In this document: in pieces, positions 24,940 to 32,023 of the stretch
How the letters are laid out: each line of letters starts with the position of its first letter
How positions within the stretch are numbered: the first letter of the stretch is position 1
Assembly (NCBI RefSeq): GCF_016786255.1
Contig: NZ_JADMKT010000077.1
Span: 62,001-126,000 of the forward strand
Reading direction: 5' to 3'
Source: Robertkochia sediminum
GTDB lineage: Bacteria > Bacteroidota > Bacteroidia > Flavobacteriales > Flavobacteriaceae
Length of the DNA: 64,000 nucleotides
Notes under the pieces: model-generated
Database searches by the model: none
Told to the model about the DNA's origin: nothing
Seen by the model: only the letters and a program-made list of their open reading frames with translations
Made by a program: the position numbers and the translations under genes

Positions 24940-25284
24940 ATGTTCTTAGATCTGTTGAGAGAAACCTTTTTTCCTGTACATCTCGAAAATATTGAGGTGT
25001 TACCTCCGGAGACATTTAGAGAACACCTGGGGAAAGGAGTGCCTGTCCTGTTGGATGTGCGCACTCATGGAGAGTTTGAACAGGGGCATCTTGACGGAGC
25101 AGTAAATGTCGATATTTTTCGAAGTAGCGATTTTAAGTCATACTGTGATACCCTGGACCGGGAAAAGCCTGTCTATCTCTATTGCCGTAGTGGTAGCCGG
25201 AGTAAAACGGCCAGCAGGATTCTCACCCGAATGGGTTTCAAAAAGGTCTGTGATCTGCGAGGCGGCATATTGAATTGGAAATAA
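24940..25284 (+). CDS. single-domain rhodanese-like sulfurtransferase
   Basis: A 114-residue rhodanese homology domain. The catalytic Cys82 is in YLYCRSGSRSKTA (loop CRSGSR), preceded by the LLDVRTHGEFEQGHLDGAVNV strand-helix (37-57) and followed by LRGGILNW (107-113), all hallmarks of active single-domain rhodaneses. The protein is expected to carry sulfane sulfur as a cysteine persulfide. A short hydrophobic start (MFLDLLRETFFPV) is not a clear signal peptide. The HMA-domain gene follows 24 bases later, likely in the same transcript. Expression may depend on read-through of the terminator just upstream or on an unseen promoter. Confidence 0.92.
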   Translation: MFLDLLRETFFPVHLENIEVLPPETFREHLGKGVPVLLDVRTHGEFEQGHLDGAVNVDIFRSSDFKSYCDTLDREKPVYLYCRSGSRSKTASRILTRMGFKKVCDLRGGILNWK

Positions 25285-25308
25285 GAAAAAAAGAAAAAAT
25301 AAAATTGC

Positions 25309-25578
25309 ATGAGAACCAGAATTATTATTCAGAACCTAAAATGCGGAGGATGCGCAAAAACCATTACTTCCAGGCTTAACCAGGAAGAAGATGTTCATGG
25401 TATCGAGGTGTTGTTGGATGACGGAGCTGTAGTTGTTGAACACGAAAACGCCCACACTCCCCTTGAGGTTAAACAGATACTAAAGCAATTGGGATACCCT
25501 TCGGTAGAAGAGGAGAACGGGATCCTTACAAAGGCCAGATCTGTAGTAAGTTGCGCTACTGGGAAGGTGAGGTCGTAA
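25309..25578 (+). CDS. heavy-metal-associated (HMA) domain protein
   Basis: An 89-residue cytoplasmic protein with one ferredoxin-like HMA fold: beta strand RTRIIIQNL, the metal-binding CxxC in KCGGCAKTIT (Cys12, Cys15), then helix, IEVLLDDGAVVVEH strands and a VKQILKQLGYPSV helix-turn. A third Cys lies at the C-terminus (VVSCATG). The fold normally carries Cu(I) or another soft metal. Within a sulfur-oxidation cluster it might handle copper released by sulfide stress or bind sulfur itself; this is inference. It is 24 bases after the rhodanese gene and 89 bases before the SQR gene, which has its own operator-like site. Confidence 0.88.
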   Translation: MRTRIIIQNLKCGGCAKTITSRLNQEEDVHGIEVLLDDGAVVVEHENAHTPLEVKQILKQLGYPSVEEENGILTKARSVVSCATGKVRS

Positions 25579-25601
25579 GGTGTTGACCCTGAAGGTTGAA
25601 G

Positions 25602-25645
25602 CTAACAATTGTCATGGTATCGCATGCGAAAAATGATTAAATTTA
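25602..25645 (+). promoter_or_regulatory. degenerate Crp/Fnr-type operator and -7 box, site F (SQR)
   Basis: CTAACAATTGTCAT (25602-25615) keeps the ACAATTGT core of the dyad but differs from GTAAC-N4-GTTAC at three outer positions. The spacing to TAAATTTA (25638-25645; last base off) is again exactly 22 bases. The SQR start is at 25668. Confidence 0.5.
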
Positions 25646-25667
25646 TAACAAATAAACCATAACAAAA

Positions 25668-26921
25668 ATGAAATATCAGGTACTAATTATTGGAGGTGGT
25701 ACTGCGGGGATTATGACCGCGGCCCAGCTTAAAAAAGCGAAAAAAGACCTCCAGATAGCTTTGATTGAACCTTCAGATAAACACTATTACCAGCCGGCGT
25801 GGACCTTAGTTGGAGCCGGAACCTTTGACTACGAAAAGACCGTACGCCAGGAAGCCGACCTTATTCCTAAAGGAGTGACCTGGATCAAGGACAAAGCAAC
25901 CGGATTCGATACGGCCAATAATAAAGTAAAAACCGAGAAATCAGGAGACATTGAATACGATTACCTGGTGGTAGCTCCGGGACTGGTTATGGACCTGGAT
26001 CGTATGGAAGGGCTGCGAGAAGCTCTCGGTAAAGGGGTGGTATGTAGTAATTACACCGACCCTAAACACACTTGGGAAGTGCTTAAGAACTTCAAAGGGG
26101 GGAACGCCATCTTTACACAGCCAACTGGTGCCATTAAATGTGGTGGTGCTCCTCAGAAGATCGCTTACCTGGCGGGAGACTACATCAGAAAGAACGGATT
26201 GCAGTCCAAGACCAATGCGGCTTTCATCACTCCGGGAACCACTGTATTTGCCGTACCGGAGATTCGCGAGACGCTTTTAAAGGTGCTCGATCGTTACCAA
26301 ATGTCGTTCAATACCTATATGGCTCCCGTTAAGATCGATGGTAAGAACCAGAAGATCTATTACCAGTATATAGGGGAAGAAGCTCAGCCACCAATGGAGC
26401 ACCTGAACAAATTAGGGGCTAAGATCCTTGACGATGGTCTGATCGAGGTGCCTTTCGATCTCTTACACCTTGCACCGCCTCAGGCTGCACCGGAATTCGT
26501 AAGAAATTCTGAACTGGTTAATGCAGAAGGCTGGGTAGATGTAGATCAATATTCACTGCAACACAAAAAGTTCCCTAATATTTTCAGTTTGGGGGATGTA
26601 GCCGGTTTACCGACTGCAAAAACAGGTGCTGCTGTTAGAAAGCAGGTACCGGTAGTGATCGACAATATTTTGAAATTAATGGCCAGTAAAGAAGCCGATA
26701 ACAAGTCTTACAACGGATACAGCTCTTGTCCGCTGGTAACCGGTTACGGTAAGATGGCTCTTGCGGAGTTTGATTATAACAACAACTTTACTCCGGATCC
26801 AAAGATGAAACTCATGCTCATCTCAGATTCTTCTAAAGAGCACTGGAGATTGTGGATGCTTAAGAAATATATTCTTCCTTACCTGTATTGGGAGAAAATG
26901 ATGAAGGGGGAGAAAGTATAA
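25668..26921 (+). CDS. sqr: sulfide:quinone oxidoreductase, type II-like flavoprotein
   Basis: A 417-residue FAD protein that should oxidise sulfide to persulfide and reduce menaquinone at the membrane. The N-terminal Rossmann motif is VLIIGGGTAGI (5-15). The two redox cysteines of the human SQOR-like type are present in their family contexts: Cys158 in IKCGGAPQK and Cys354 in SSCPLVTGYGK. HYYQPAWTLVGAG (39-51) is the usual segment near the flavin, and FSLGDVAGLPTAKTG (306-320) is the second FAD-binding motif. The C-terminal helices (LWMLKKYILPYLYWEKMM) are amphipathic and basic, fitting membrane association. Neighbouring persulfide dioxygenases would consume its product. A strong terminator follows. 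Confidence 0.93.
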   Translation: MKYQVLIIGGGTAGIMTAAQLKKAKKDLQIALIEPSDKHYYQPAWTLVGAGTFDYEKTVRQEADLIPKGVTWIKDKATGFDTANNKVKTEKSGDIEYDYLVVAPGLVMDLDRMEGLREALGKGVVCSNYTDPKHTWEVLKNFKGGNAIFTQPTGAIKCGGAPQKIAYLAGDYIRKNGLQSKTNAAFITPGTTVFAVPEIRETLLKVLDRYQMSFNTYMAPVKIDGKNQKIYYQYIGEEAQPPMEHLNKLGAKILDDGLIEVPFDLLHLAPPQAAPEFVRNSELVNAEGWVDVDQYSLQHKKFPNIFSLGDVAGLPTAKTGAAVRKQVPVVIDNILKLMASKEADNKSYNGYSSCPLVTGYGKMALAEFDYNNNFTPDPKMKLMLISDSSKEHWRLWMLKKYILPYLYWEKMMKGEKV

Positions 26922-26943
26922 AGCATAATTAGTTTTAGTTGCG

Positions 26944-26968
26944 GGCGGCCCATCAGGGCCGCCTTTTT
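26944..26968 (+). terminator. terminator after sqr
   Basis: GC-rich 8-bp stem GGCGGCCC / GGGCCGCC with loop ATCA and five T. Confidence 0.9.
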
Positions 26969-26982
26969 CATGCCCGGCTTTG

Positions 26983-27026
26983 GTAACCTATGTTACAGAC
27001 CGTTCGGGCGGTTTATCTTTTATTTG
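26983..27026 (+). promoter_or_regulatory. Crp/Fnr-type operator and -7 box, site E (YeeE pair)
   Basis: GTAACCTATGTTAC (26983-26996), identical to site D, then 22 bases, then TTTATTTG (27019-27026; one base off TAnnTTTG). The ATG of the first YeeE half is at 27045. An in-frame ATG at 26970 lies before the operator and is not the start. Confidence 0.75.
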
Positions 27027-27044
27027 CATAAAATCATATTTGAT

Positions 27045-27602
27045 ATGGACTGGATCTATGAACCATGGCCCTGGTATGTTGCCGGGCCTATGATCGCTTT
27101 GATCATGTTAATTCTTTTAATGGCCGGAAAGAACTTCGGAATGTCGGCCAATCTAAGAACCTTTTGTACCATTGCCGGAGCCGGAAAAACCAGTGACTTC
27201 TTCAGATTCGACTGGAAGGCTCAAAAATGGAATATGTTGGTGGTTGCCGGAGCGGTTATCGGCGGATATATCGCCATGAACTTCCTCAGTAAAGACCCTG
27301 TAGTGGCTTTACATCCGGAGGTGGTGATCCAACTTAACGAGATGGGATTTGAAGGTGCCGGCACATCGTACCTGCCAGCAAACCTGTTTTCGGCAGAAGC
27401 CTTTGAGAATCCGGTAACCCTTGGATTGTTATTACTTGGCGGATTTTTAGTTGGTTTTGGCGCTCGCTATGCTGGAGGATGTACTTCCGGACATGCTATT
27501 AGCGGTATGAGTAGCCTGCAGTTGCCATCGCTTATTGCCGTGATCGGCTTTTTTGCCGGGGGATTGATCATGATCAACTTCCTGTTCCCATTAATTTTTT
27601 AA
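27045..27602 (+). CDS. YeeE/YedE-family half-transporter, first subunit
   Basis: A 185-residue membrane protein with about four to five helices. It carries the family motif GGCTSGHAISG (144-154), whose Cys146 corresponds to the conserved cysteine that relays thiosulfate in full-length YeeE (TsuA). I start it at 27045 (MDWIYEPWPW), after the predicted promoter. Together with the gene 18 bases downstream it equals one full YeeE, so the two probably form a heterodimer. Transport of thiosulfate or another sulfane-sulfur compound is the likely role, consistent with rhodaneses and dioxygenases in the same island. Substrate and direction are inferred. Confidence 0.9.
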   Translation: MDWIYEPWPWYVAGPMIALIMLILLMAGKNFGMSANLRTFCTIAGAGKTSDFFRFDWKAQKWNMLVVAGAVIGGYIAMNFLSKDPVVALHPEVVIQLNEMGFEGAGTSYLPANLFSAEAFENPVTLGLLLLGGFLVGFGARYAGGCTSGHAISGMSSLQLPSLIAVIGFFAGGLIMINFLFPLIF

Positions 27603-27620
27603 AAACGAAAAAGGAATCAC

Positions 27621-28037
27621 ATGAAAAGAGGATTATTTTACCTGGCTGTTGGTGCACTCTTCGGGATCACCATGTTTAAATCTGAAGCTGCTTCCTGGTT
27701 TCGCATTTATGAAATGTTTCAGTTCAAGTCGTTCCATATGTACGGCATTATTGGTTCGGCCCTGTTCCTTGGGGTTATTATCATGCAACTGATCAACAGA
27801 GGAAAGATCAAAACTTTTGACGGAGAACAGATCGTTGTTCCTCCAAAAGATATGAGCGTGCCGCGTTACCTGATCGGAGGATTGTTCTTCGGATTAGGAT
27901 GGGCACTTGCCGGAGCTTGTCCCGGACCTATGTTCACCCTTACCGGTGCCGGATACTGGCCTATACTCGTGGTTATTGGCGGGGCATTGATAGGTACATG
28001 GGTGTACGGACTGCTCAGAAGCAAATTGCCGCACTAA
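27621..28037 (+). CDS. YeeE/YedE-family half-transporter, second subunit (DUF6691-like)
   Basis: A 138-residue membrane protein with four helices. The signature is GLGWALAGACPGPMFTLTGA (91-110) with Cys100, the counterpart of the C-terminal half of YeeE. It starts 18 bases after the first subunit gene, so co-translation and assembly with it are likely. The short hydrophilic loop FDGEQIVVPPKDMSVP separates the two helix pairs. Family is clear; the DUF number is from memory. An inverted repeat that can serve as a terminator for both directions follows 14 bases later. Confidence 0.9.
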   Translation: MKRGLFYLAVGALFGITMFKSEAASWFRIYEMFQFKSFHMYGIIGSALFLGVIIMQLINRGKIKTFDGEQIVVPPKDMSVPRYLIGGLFFGLGWALAGACPGPMFTLTGAGYWPILVVIGGALIGTWVYGLLRSKLPH

Positions 28038-28051
28038 AAGAAGTCGTAGAA

Positions 28052-28086
28052 ACAGGCCATGAACACCAGTTAGGGTCATGGCCTGT
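28052..28086. terminator. hairpin between convergent genes
   Basis: An 11-bp stem ACAGGCCATGA (28052-28062) / TCATGGCCTGT (28076-28086). No long T run on either side, so termination may be weak or factor-assisted. Confidence 0.6.
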
Positions 28087-28107
28087 TATATATGAAGTAC
28101 CTGGCGG

Positions 28108-28554
28108 CTAATCTACACGCCGGTAGTTTTCTGAAAAGAGCGGATTTCCGTTGGAGTCTGTTTGGATCTGACTGTACCAGTTCTCTTTGAGGATTAGTTT
28201 GAAACTGAATACTCGGGCTGTATCTATAACCTTCATCATGGAGGCTGAGCCATATTCCAGGGTTTCTGTGAGGGTGGAGTCGGTAGCCTCATAACTACCA
28301 TATGCAAACCATTCTACAGAATCCTGAGGCACAAAGCGGGACCACATGACCTTGCCGTTATAGAACATTTTAATTTGCCTGTACCCTTCAGTGGGCTCCA
28401 CGGTGTCGACAATTTTTTCCCCGTCATAGGTATATTGATTAACCTGTTCCCAGGTGCCCTCCAGACTCATGAGGTTGGATCGCTCTTCCGGAGTAGTGCC
28501 CGAAAAAAGTGCCAGAACCAGAACGGTTATTAGTGCGTAAGAAACTATTTTCAT
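28108..28554 (-). CDS. exported lipocalin-like protein of unknown function
   Basis: A 148-residue protein with an N-terminal signal segment (MKIVSYALITVLVLALFSG). The mature part begins with LEGTWEQVNQYTYDG and is all-beta in character, with alternating strands such as YRQIKMFYNGKVMWSRFV and FSFKLILKENWYSQIQ, ending FSENYRRVD. The LEGTWE start and strand spacing resemble small lipocalin-like families of Bacteroidota (of the DUF4488 kind), but I do not recognise it firmly. It converges with the YeeE pair and its promoter region faces the trxB upstream region. No Cys for lipidation is present. Confidence 0.75.
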   Translation of the reverse strand: MKIVSYALITVLVLALFSGTTPEERSNLMSLEGTWEQVNQYTYDGEKIVDTVEPTEGYRQIKMFYNGKVMWSRFVPQDSVEWFAYGSYEATDSTLTETLEYGSASMMKVIDTARVFSFKLILKENWYSQIQTDSNGNPLFSENYRRVD

Positions 28555-28726
28555 AACGAGAAATATTTTAAATGGTTAGCGGGTTTGCACCCTTAAGATA
28601 CAAAATTAAGAGCAATAAATAACTGTTAGTCAGATTGTTAGGTGTTGGCGTGCTTGTGGAGTCTTGGTGTGTATAGCCTGTTGGTATTTTTTATTTTTTT
28701 TAGCAAGTGCTTTGAAGCAAAACATT

Positions 28727-28734
28727 TACTTTTG
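28727..28734 (+). promoter_or_regulatory. -7 box of trxB
   Basis: TACTTTTG at 28727-28734 fits TAnnTTTG and ends 21 bases before the trxB start codon. A clear -33 TTTG at normal spacing is not seen; the TTTG at 28711 is too close. Confidence 0.6.
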
Positions 28735-28755
28735 AATTAAAATTGAAATTATATT

Positions 28756-29724
28756 ATGTCAGATAAAGTGGAAAGAATAAAGTGTTTGATTATAGGTTCA
28801 GGTCCTGCAGGATATACTGCAGCCATCTATGCGGCCAGAGCCGATATGAAGCCCGTTATGTATACGGGAATGGAACCGGGTGGTCAGCTTACCACAACGA
28901 CCGAAGTAGATAACTTTCCCGGATATCCTGAAGGGGTAGACGGACCAACCATGATGGTTCAGCTTCAGCAACAGGCCGAGCGTTTTGGTACTGAAGTTCG
29001 TATTGGTATGGTAACCAAGGTGAACCTTAGCGATAAGGTAGGTGGAATTCACGAGGTAGAGGTGGATAATACCACGAAGATCGAAGCCGAGACCGTGATC
29101 ATTGCTACCGGGGCTACTGCCAAGTACCTTGGTCTTCCCAGTGAGCAAAAGCTGCGTGGAGGAGGAGTTTCTGCTTGCGCCGTTTGCGACGGATTTTTCT
29201 ACAAAGGTCAGGATGTGGCTATCGTAGGTGGTGGTGATACCGCTGCTGAGGAGGCAACCTACCTCGCCAATATTTGTAACAAAGTGACCATGCTGGTTAG
29301 AAAAGGTGAAATGCGTGCCTCTAAGGCCATGCAGCACCGTGTGGAAAACACTCCTAACCTCGAAGTAAAGTACTTCACCGAAGTTGATGAGGTGCTCGGA
29401 GAGCAGGTAGTTGAAGGTTTACGAGTGGTGAACAATCAAACCGGAGAGAAAGAAGAGATCGCTATTACCGGACTCTTTATCGCTATCGGACATAAGCCTA
29501 ACACAGATATCTTTAAAGGACAATTGGATATGGATGATACCGGGTACATCATTACCCACGGTAAATCGACCAAGACCAATAAACCGGGTGTATTTGCCAG
29601 TGGTGATGTACAGGATAAAGAGTACAGACAGGCCATTACAGCAGCCGGAACCGGATGTATGGCAGCCCTTGACGCAGAGCGTTACCTGGCTACCGTTGAG
29701 AGTCCGGAAGAGGTGAATGCCTGA
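28756..29724 (+). CDS. trxB: thioredoxin-disulfide reductase
   Basis: A 322-residue FAD/NADPH enzyme that reduces thioredoxin. Seen: FAD motif IIGSGPAGYTAA (12-23), PGGQLTTTTEVDNFPG (41-56), the redox pair Cys141 and Cys144 in SACAVCDG, the NADPH-binding IVGGGDTAAEE (156-166), and GVFASGDVQDKEYRQA near 285. This is the low-molecular-weight bacterial type. It stands alone between a promoter and a strong terminator. Its position next to the sulfur island may be useful (reduction of persulfidated proteins), but no GTAAC-N4-GTTAC site is present before it. Confidence 0.96.
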   Translation: MSDKVERIKCLIIGSGPAGYTAAIYAARADMKPVMYTGMEPGGQLTTTTEVDNFPGYPEGVDGPTMMVQLQQQAERFGTEVRIGMVTKVNLSDKVGGIHEVEVDNTTKIEAETVIIATGATAKYLGLPSEQKLRGGGVSACAVCDGFFYKGQDVAIVGGGDTAAEEATYLANICNKVTMLVRKGEMRASKAMQHRVENTPNLEVKYFTEVDEVLGEQVVEGLRVVNNQTGEKEEIAITGLFIAIGHKPNTDIFKGQLDMDDTGYIITHGKSTKTNKPGVFASGDVQDKEYRQAITAAGTGCMAALDAERYLATVESPEEVNA

Positions 29725-29746
29725 TCCTTTATACAGCTCATATAAT

Positions 29747-29777
29747 AAAAACCCCGCGGTGAATTCCGCGGGGTTTT
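29747..29777 (+). terminator. intrinsic terminator of trxB
   Basis: Stem AAAACCCCGCGG / CCGCGGGGTTTT with loop TGAATT, T-rich tail. Confidence 0.92.
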
Positions 29778-29896
29778 CTTTTTGAAATTATGATTATTCT
29801 CATTGTTTAACGGGTAAATCTTGATGAAATTCAAAGTAAAATTACGGAAGTCCTATTTATGCCCCCATAAGTTGAAAATCATCAAAATATTATCAT

Positions 29897-31141
29897 ATGA
29901 AAAATCATGGTTTTTTACTGCTTTTCCTGCTGTCCTTAGGATGGGTATACGCCCAGCAGCCGGTAAATTCTTCAGTGATCAAGGGGCATGATCCGAATAT
30001 TGCCTCCCAATCCAGGATCTGGAATGCTGCAGCAGATCGAAACCCGGCAAGACATGCAGACATAGATGGAGTGAGCTTCTTAACCGTGGGTAAGGATGGG
30101 AGCTATTTCTATGTTAAAGATTTTTTTGAAGGAGCCATAGGTAAGGTATTCTATCGCGCTTCGGCAGAGGCAGAGGAAGTACTGCTCTTCGAACCCGATT
30201 CTTACGCTTGTGCAGAAGAAGATATCTATACGGTATCCGGATTGTATCCCGACATTGATTCGCGAAAGATCGCCATCACCTTAACGACCTGTGATACACA
30301 ATTAAGCGACCTGGTAATGGTAGATCTCGAGGCAAGGGTCATTGATAATTACGTGTCTGATATATCCTCTGAGTGCATATCATGGCTTCCTGACGGCGAA
30401 CACATTCTTTACCATCGCTGGGCATCAGAAGATGCAAAAGATCCCAAATTCAGACTTAAAAGCAAGTCTTATATTCACAAGGTGGGTACCGTGGCCGATG
30501 AAGACCGGGAGTATTTCTCCTCACGTGTTGCCTCCGGTGCCGATATTCGCGACGCTGAGATTCCCAGAGTATTTTATAACGAGGCTCTTAGTACCGTGAT
30601 CGGGGTGGTGCGTACCGACGACGATCTGCTAAAGATATACAGGCATAAGGGAGATATCCTGCAGCCATCGCATTGGGAGCCCTTGGCCCTGGAAGCCGAC
30701 CGCGTTACCGATTTCTGCGTGGGAGACCGCTTTGTGTATTACAAGACCGATACCAATGCGCCCAATTATCGCCTGATGGCTGCACAGTATCGTTGGCCCG
30801 ATATTTCTAATGCCGACGAAGTGGTTGCCGAATTTGAAAGCGAAATGATCGCCGATTTTGGCGCCAATCGCAGCGGACTGTATTTTACGACCCGGGACAG
30901 TGAGGGAGCTGTAAAACTTTGGTTCAAGCCTGCGAAAAGACTTACGTATAGCCCAATCCAATTACCTGTGAGGGCCAAGCAAATCACGATTGAGACCATA
31001 GACCCTGATACCACAGAACTATGGTTGCACATTTGGGAAGATAATTTCTGGGAGTTGCACTACCGCTACGATGACCGTACAGATACTTTTGTACGTTTTT
31101 CTCTGGAGACGACTCCCCGGGAAGAGGAAAGTATAAACTAA
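29897..31141 (+). CDS. exported prolyl-oligopeptidase-like beta-propeller without catalytic domain
   Basis: A 414-residue protein with a signal peptide (to the YAQQ site near residue 20). The rest matches the S9A prolyl oligopeptidase propeller: GSYFYVKDFF, GKVFYRASAEAEEVLLFEP, a SECISWLPDGEHILYHRW blade, SYIHKVGT and the telling TDTNAPNYRLMA (compare TNRxSPNYRL in the family). It stops after the propeller (YDDRTDTFVRFSLET). The alpha/beta-hydrolase domain with the Ser-Asp-His triad, normally about 260 residues more, is absent: only about 40 bases separate the stop codon from the terminator. It is either a remnant or a repurposed propeller. The frame is intact with normal codon use, so I favour a working non-peptidase. 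Confidence 0.8.
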   Translation: MKNHGFLLLFLLSLGWVYAQQPVNSSVIKGHDPNIASQSRIWNAAADRNPARHADIDGVSFLTVGKDGSYFYVKDFFEGAIGKVFYRASAEAEEVLLFEPDSYACAEEDIYTVSGLYPDIDSRKIAITLTTCDTQLSDLVMVDLEARVIDNYVSDISSECISWLPDGEHILYHRWASEDAKDPKFRLKSKSYIHKVGTVADEDREYFSSRVASGADIRDAEIPRVFYNEALSTVIGVVRTDDDLLKIYRHKGDILQPSHWEPLALEADRVTDFCVGDRFVYYKTDTNAPNYRLMAAQYRWPDISNADEVVAEFESEMIADFGANRSGLYFTTRDSEGAVKLWFKPAKRLTYSPIQLPVRAKQITIETIDPDTTELWLHIWEDNFWELHYRYDDRTDTFVRFSLETTPREEESIN

Positions 31142-31182
31142 GGCATTCGTCTATATGTAATGATGGGTTTTTAGTTTCATAA

Positions 31183-31214
31183 AAAAGCCCGTGGCTTAAT
31201 GGCCACGGGCTTTT
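31183..31214. terminator. shared terminator between convergent genes
   Basis: AAAAGCCCGTGGC (31183-31195) / GCCACGGGCTTTT (31202-31214) with loop TTAATG. Flanking A and T runs make it work in both directions. Confidence 0.9.
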
Positions 31215-31245
31215 CTGTATTGGATTGTTTACTGTATTGGGGTGA

Positions 31246-31977
31246 TCAGCCTTTTTTTCTGACATCACCAGACCCCATACTGCTGGTTTTTTCTTTGGTA
31301 GGGGTTCCCTTGTAATTCACATCACCCGAACCAACGATATTGGCATCCAGGATCCCATTGCAGGTCGTCATGATATCTCCTGATCCTGCGATATTGGCAT
31401 CAACATCACCTGCCGCTAATTCATAGGCTTCAATATCACCGGAACCGGCAATATTGAAATCGGCTGATTTTGCTTTTCCCTGGAGTTTGATGTCCCCCGA
31501 ACCGGCGATATTCGCCTGTACATTAGTGGCATCTGCCTTAAGTACCATGTCCCCCGATCCGGCAAGGTTAAACTCCATGAATTCCCCCTGTAGGATGATA
31601 TCGGTAACCACCGAACCGGAACCGGCAAGGTTGATTTCGTCAAGGTCTTTAACCGGGATGGTTACCAGGATCTTATTCCCGCTGCTGGGCTTCAGTTCGT
31701 ATCCGTCTTCAGATCCAACTTTAAGTTTTCCCTTTTTGGCCTCGATCTCCATATGTTCAAAGAGGTTGGATTCGGCCTCTACCGTGATCATACCTTCCGT
31801 ACCTTCGACCAGGGTAACATCAAAGTTCCCCGCTATACTGATCTTATCGTAAGGTTCGGTACTGATGGTCTTGGTCGTTACATCGCCGTTACCTTTTACT
31901 TTTTCACTGCCCCACCATTGTGCCTGGCTAAGGTTTACGGTAAGTAGTGCTACGATGGCTAAAACTAGATTTTTCAT
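31246..31977 (-). CDS. exported DUF2807 (head GIN domain) protein
   Basis: A 243-residue protein with a signal peptide (MKNLVLAIVALLTVNLSQAQ). The mature part is a right-handed beta-helix-like DUF2807 domain built from short repeats: LAGSGSVV, LAGSGDMV, IAGSGDIK, IAGSGDIE, IAGSGDIM, IVGSGDVN, then MGSGDVRKKG at the end. A conserved early segment KISIAGNFDVTLVEGTEG begins the domain. It is the last gene of the minus-strand cluster that starts with a sigma factor, 46 bases after the DUF4097-like gene. Members of this family are often induced by envelope stress in Bacteroidota; that link is general knowledge, the role is unknown. Confidence 0.9.
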   Translation of the reverse strand: MKNLVLAIVALLTVNLSQAQWWGSEKVKGNGDVTTKTISTEPYDKISIAGNFDVTLVEGTEGMITVEAESNLFEHMEIEAKKGKLKVGSEDGYELKPSSGNKILVTIPVKDLDEINLAGSGSVVTDIILQGEFMEFNLAGSGDMVLKADATNVQANIAGSGDIKLQGKAKSADFNIAGSGDIEAYELAAGDVDANIAGSGDIMTTCNGILDANIVGSGDVNYKGTPTKEKTSSMGSGDVRKKG

Positions 31978-32023
31978 TACTGATAATTTTATGATTGATG
32001 ATTAGATTAAATTTTATGATGAT

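Noticed and set aside
26970-27044. Earlier start for the first YeeE half
   Set aside because: It would lie before operator E and its -7 box. The added residues (MPGFGNLCYR...) come from operator sequence.
28621-28755. Possible membership of trxB in the sulfur regulon
   Set aside because: The upstream region has a good -7 box but no GTAAC-N4-GTTAC dyad at or near the required distance.
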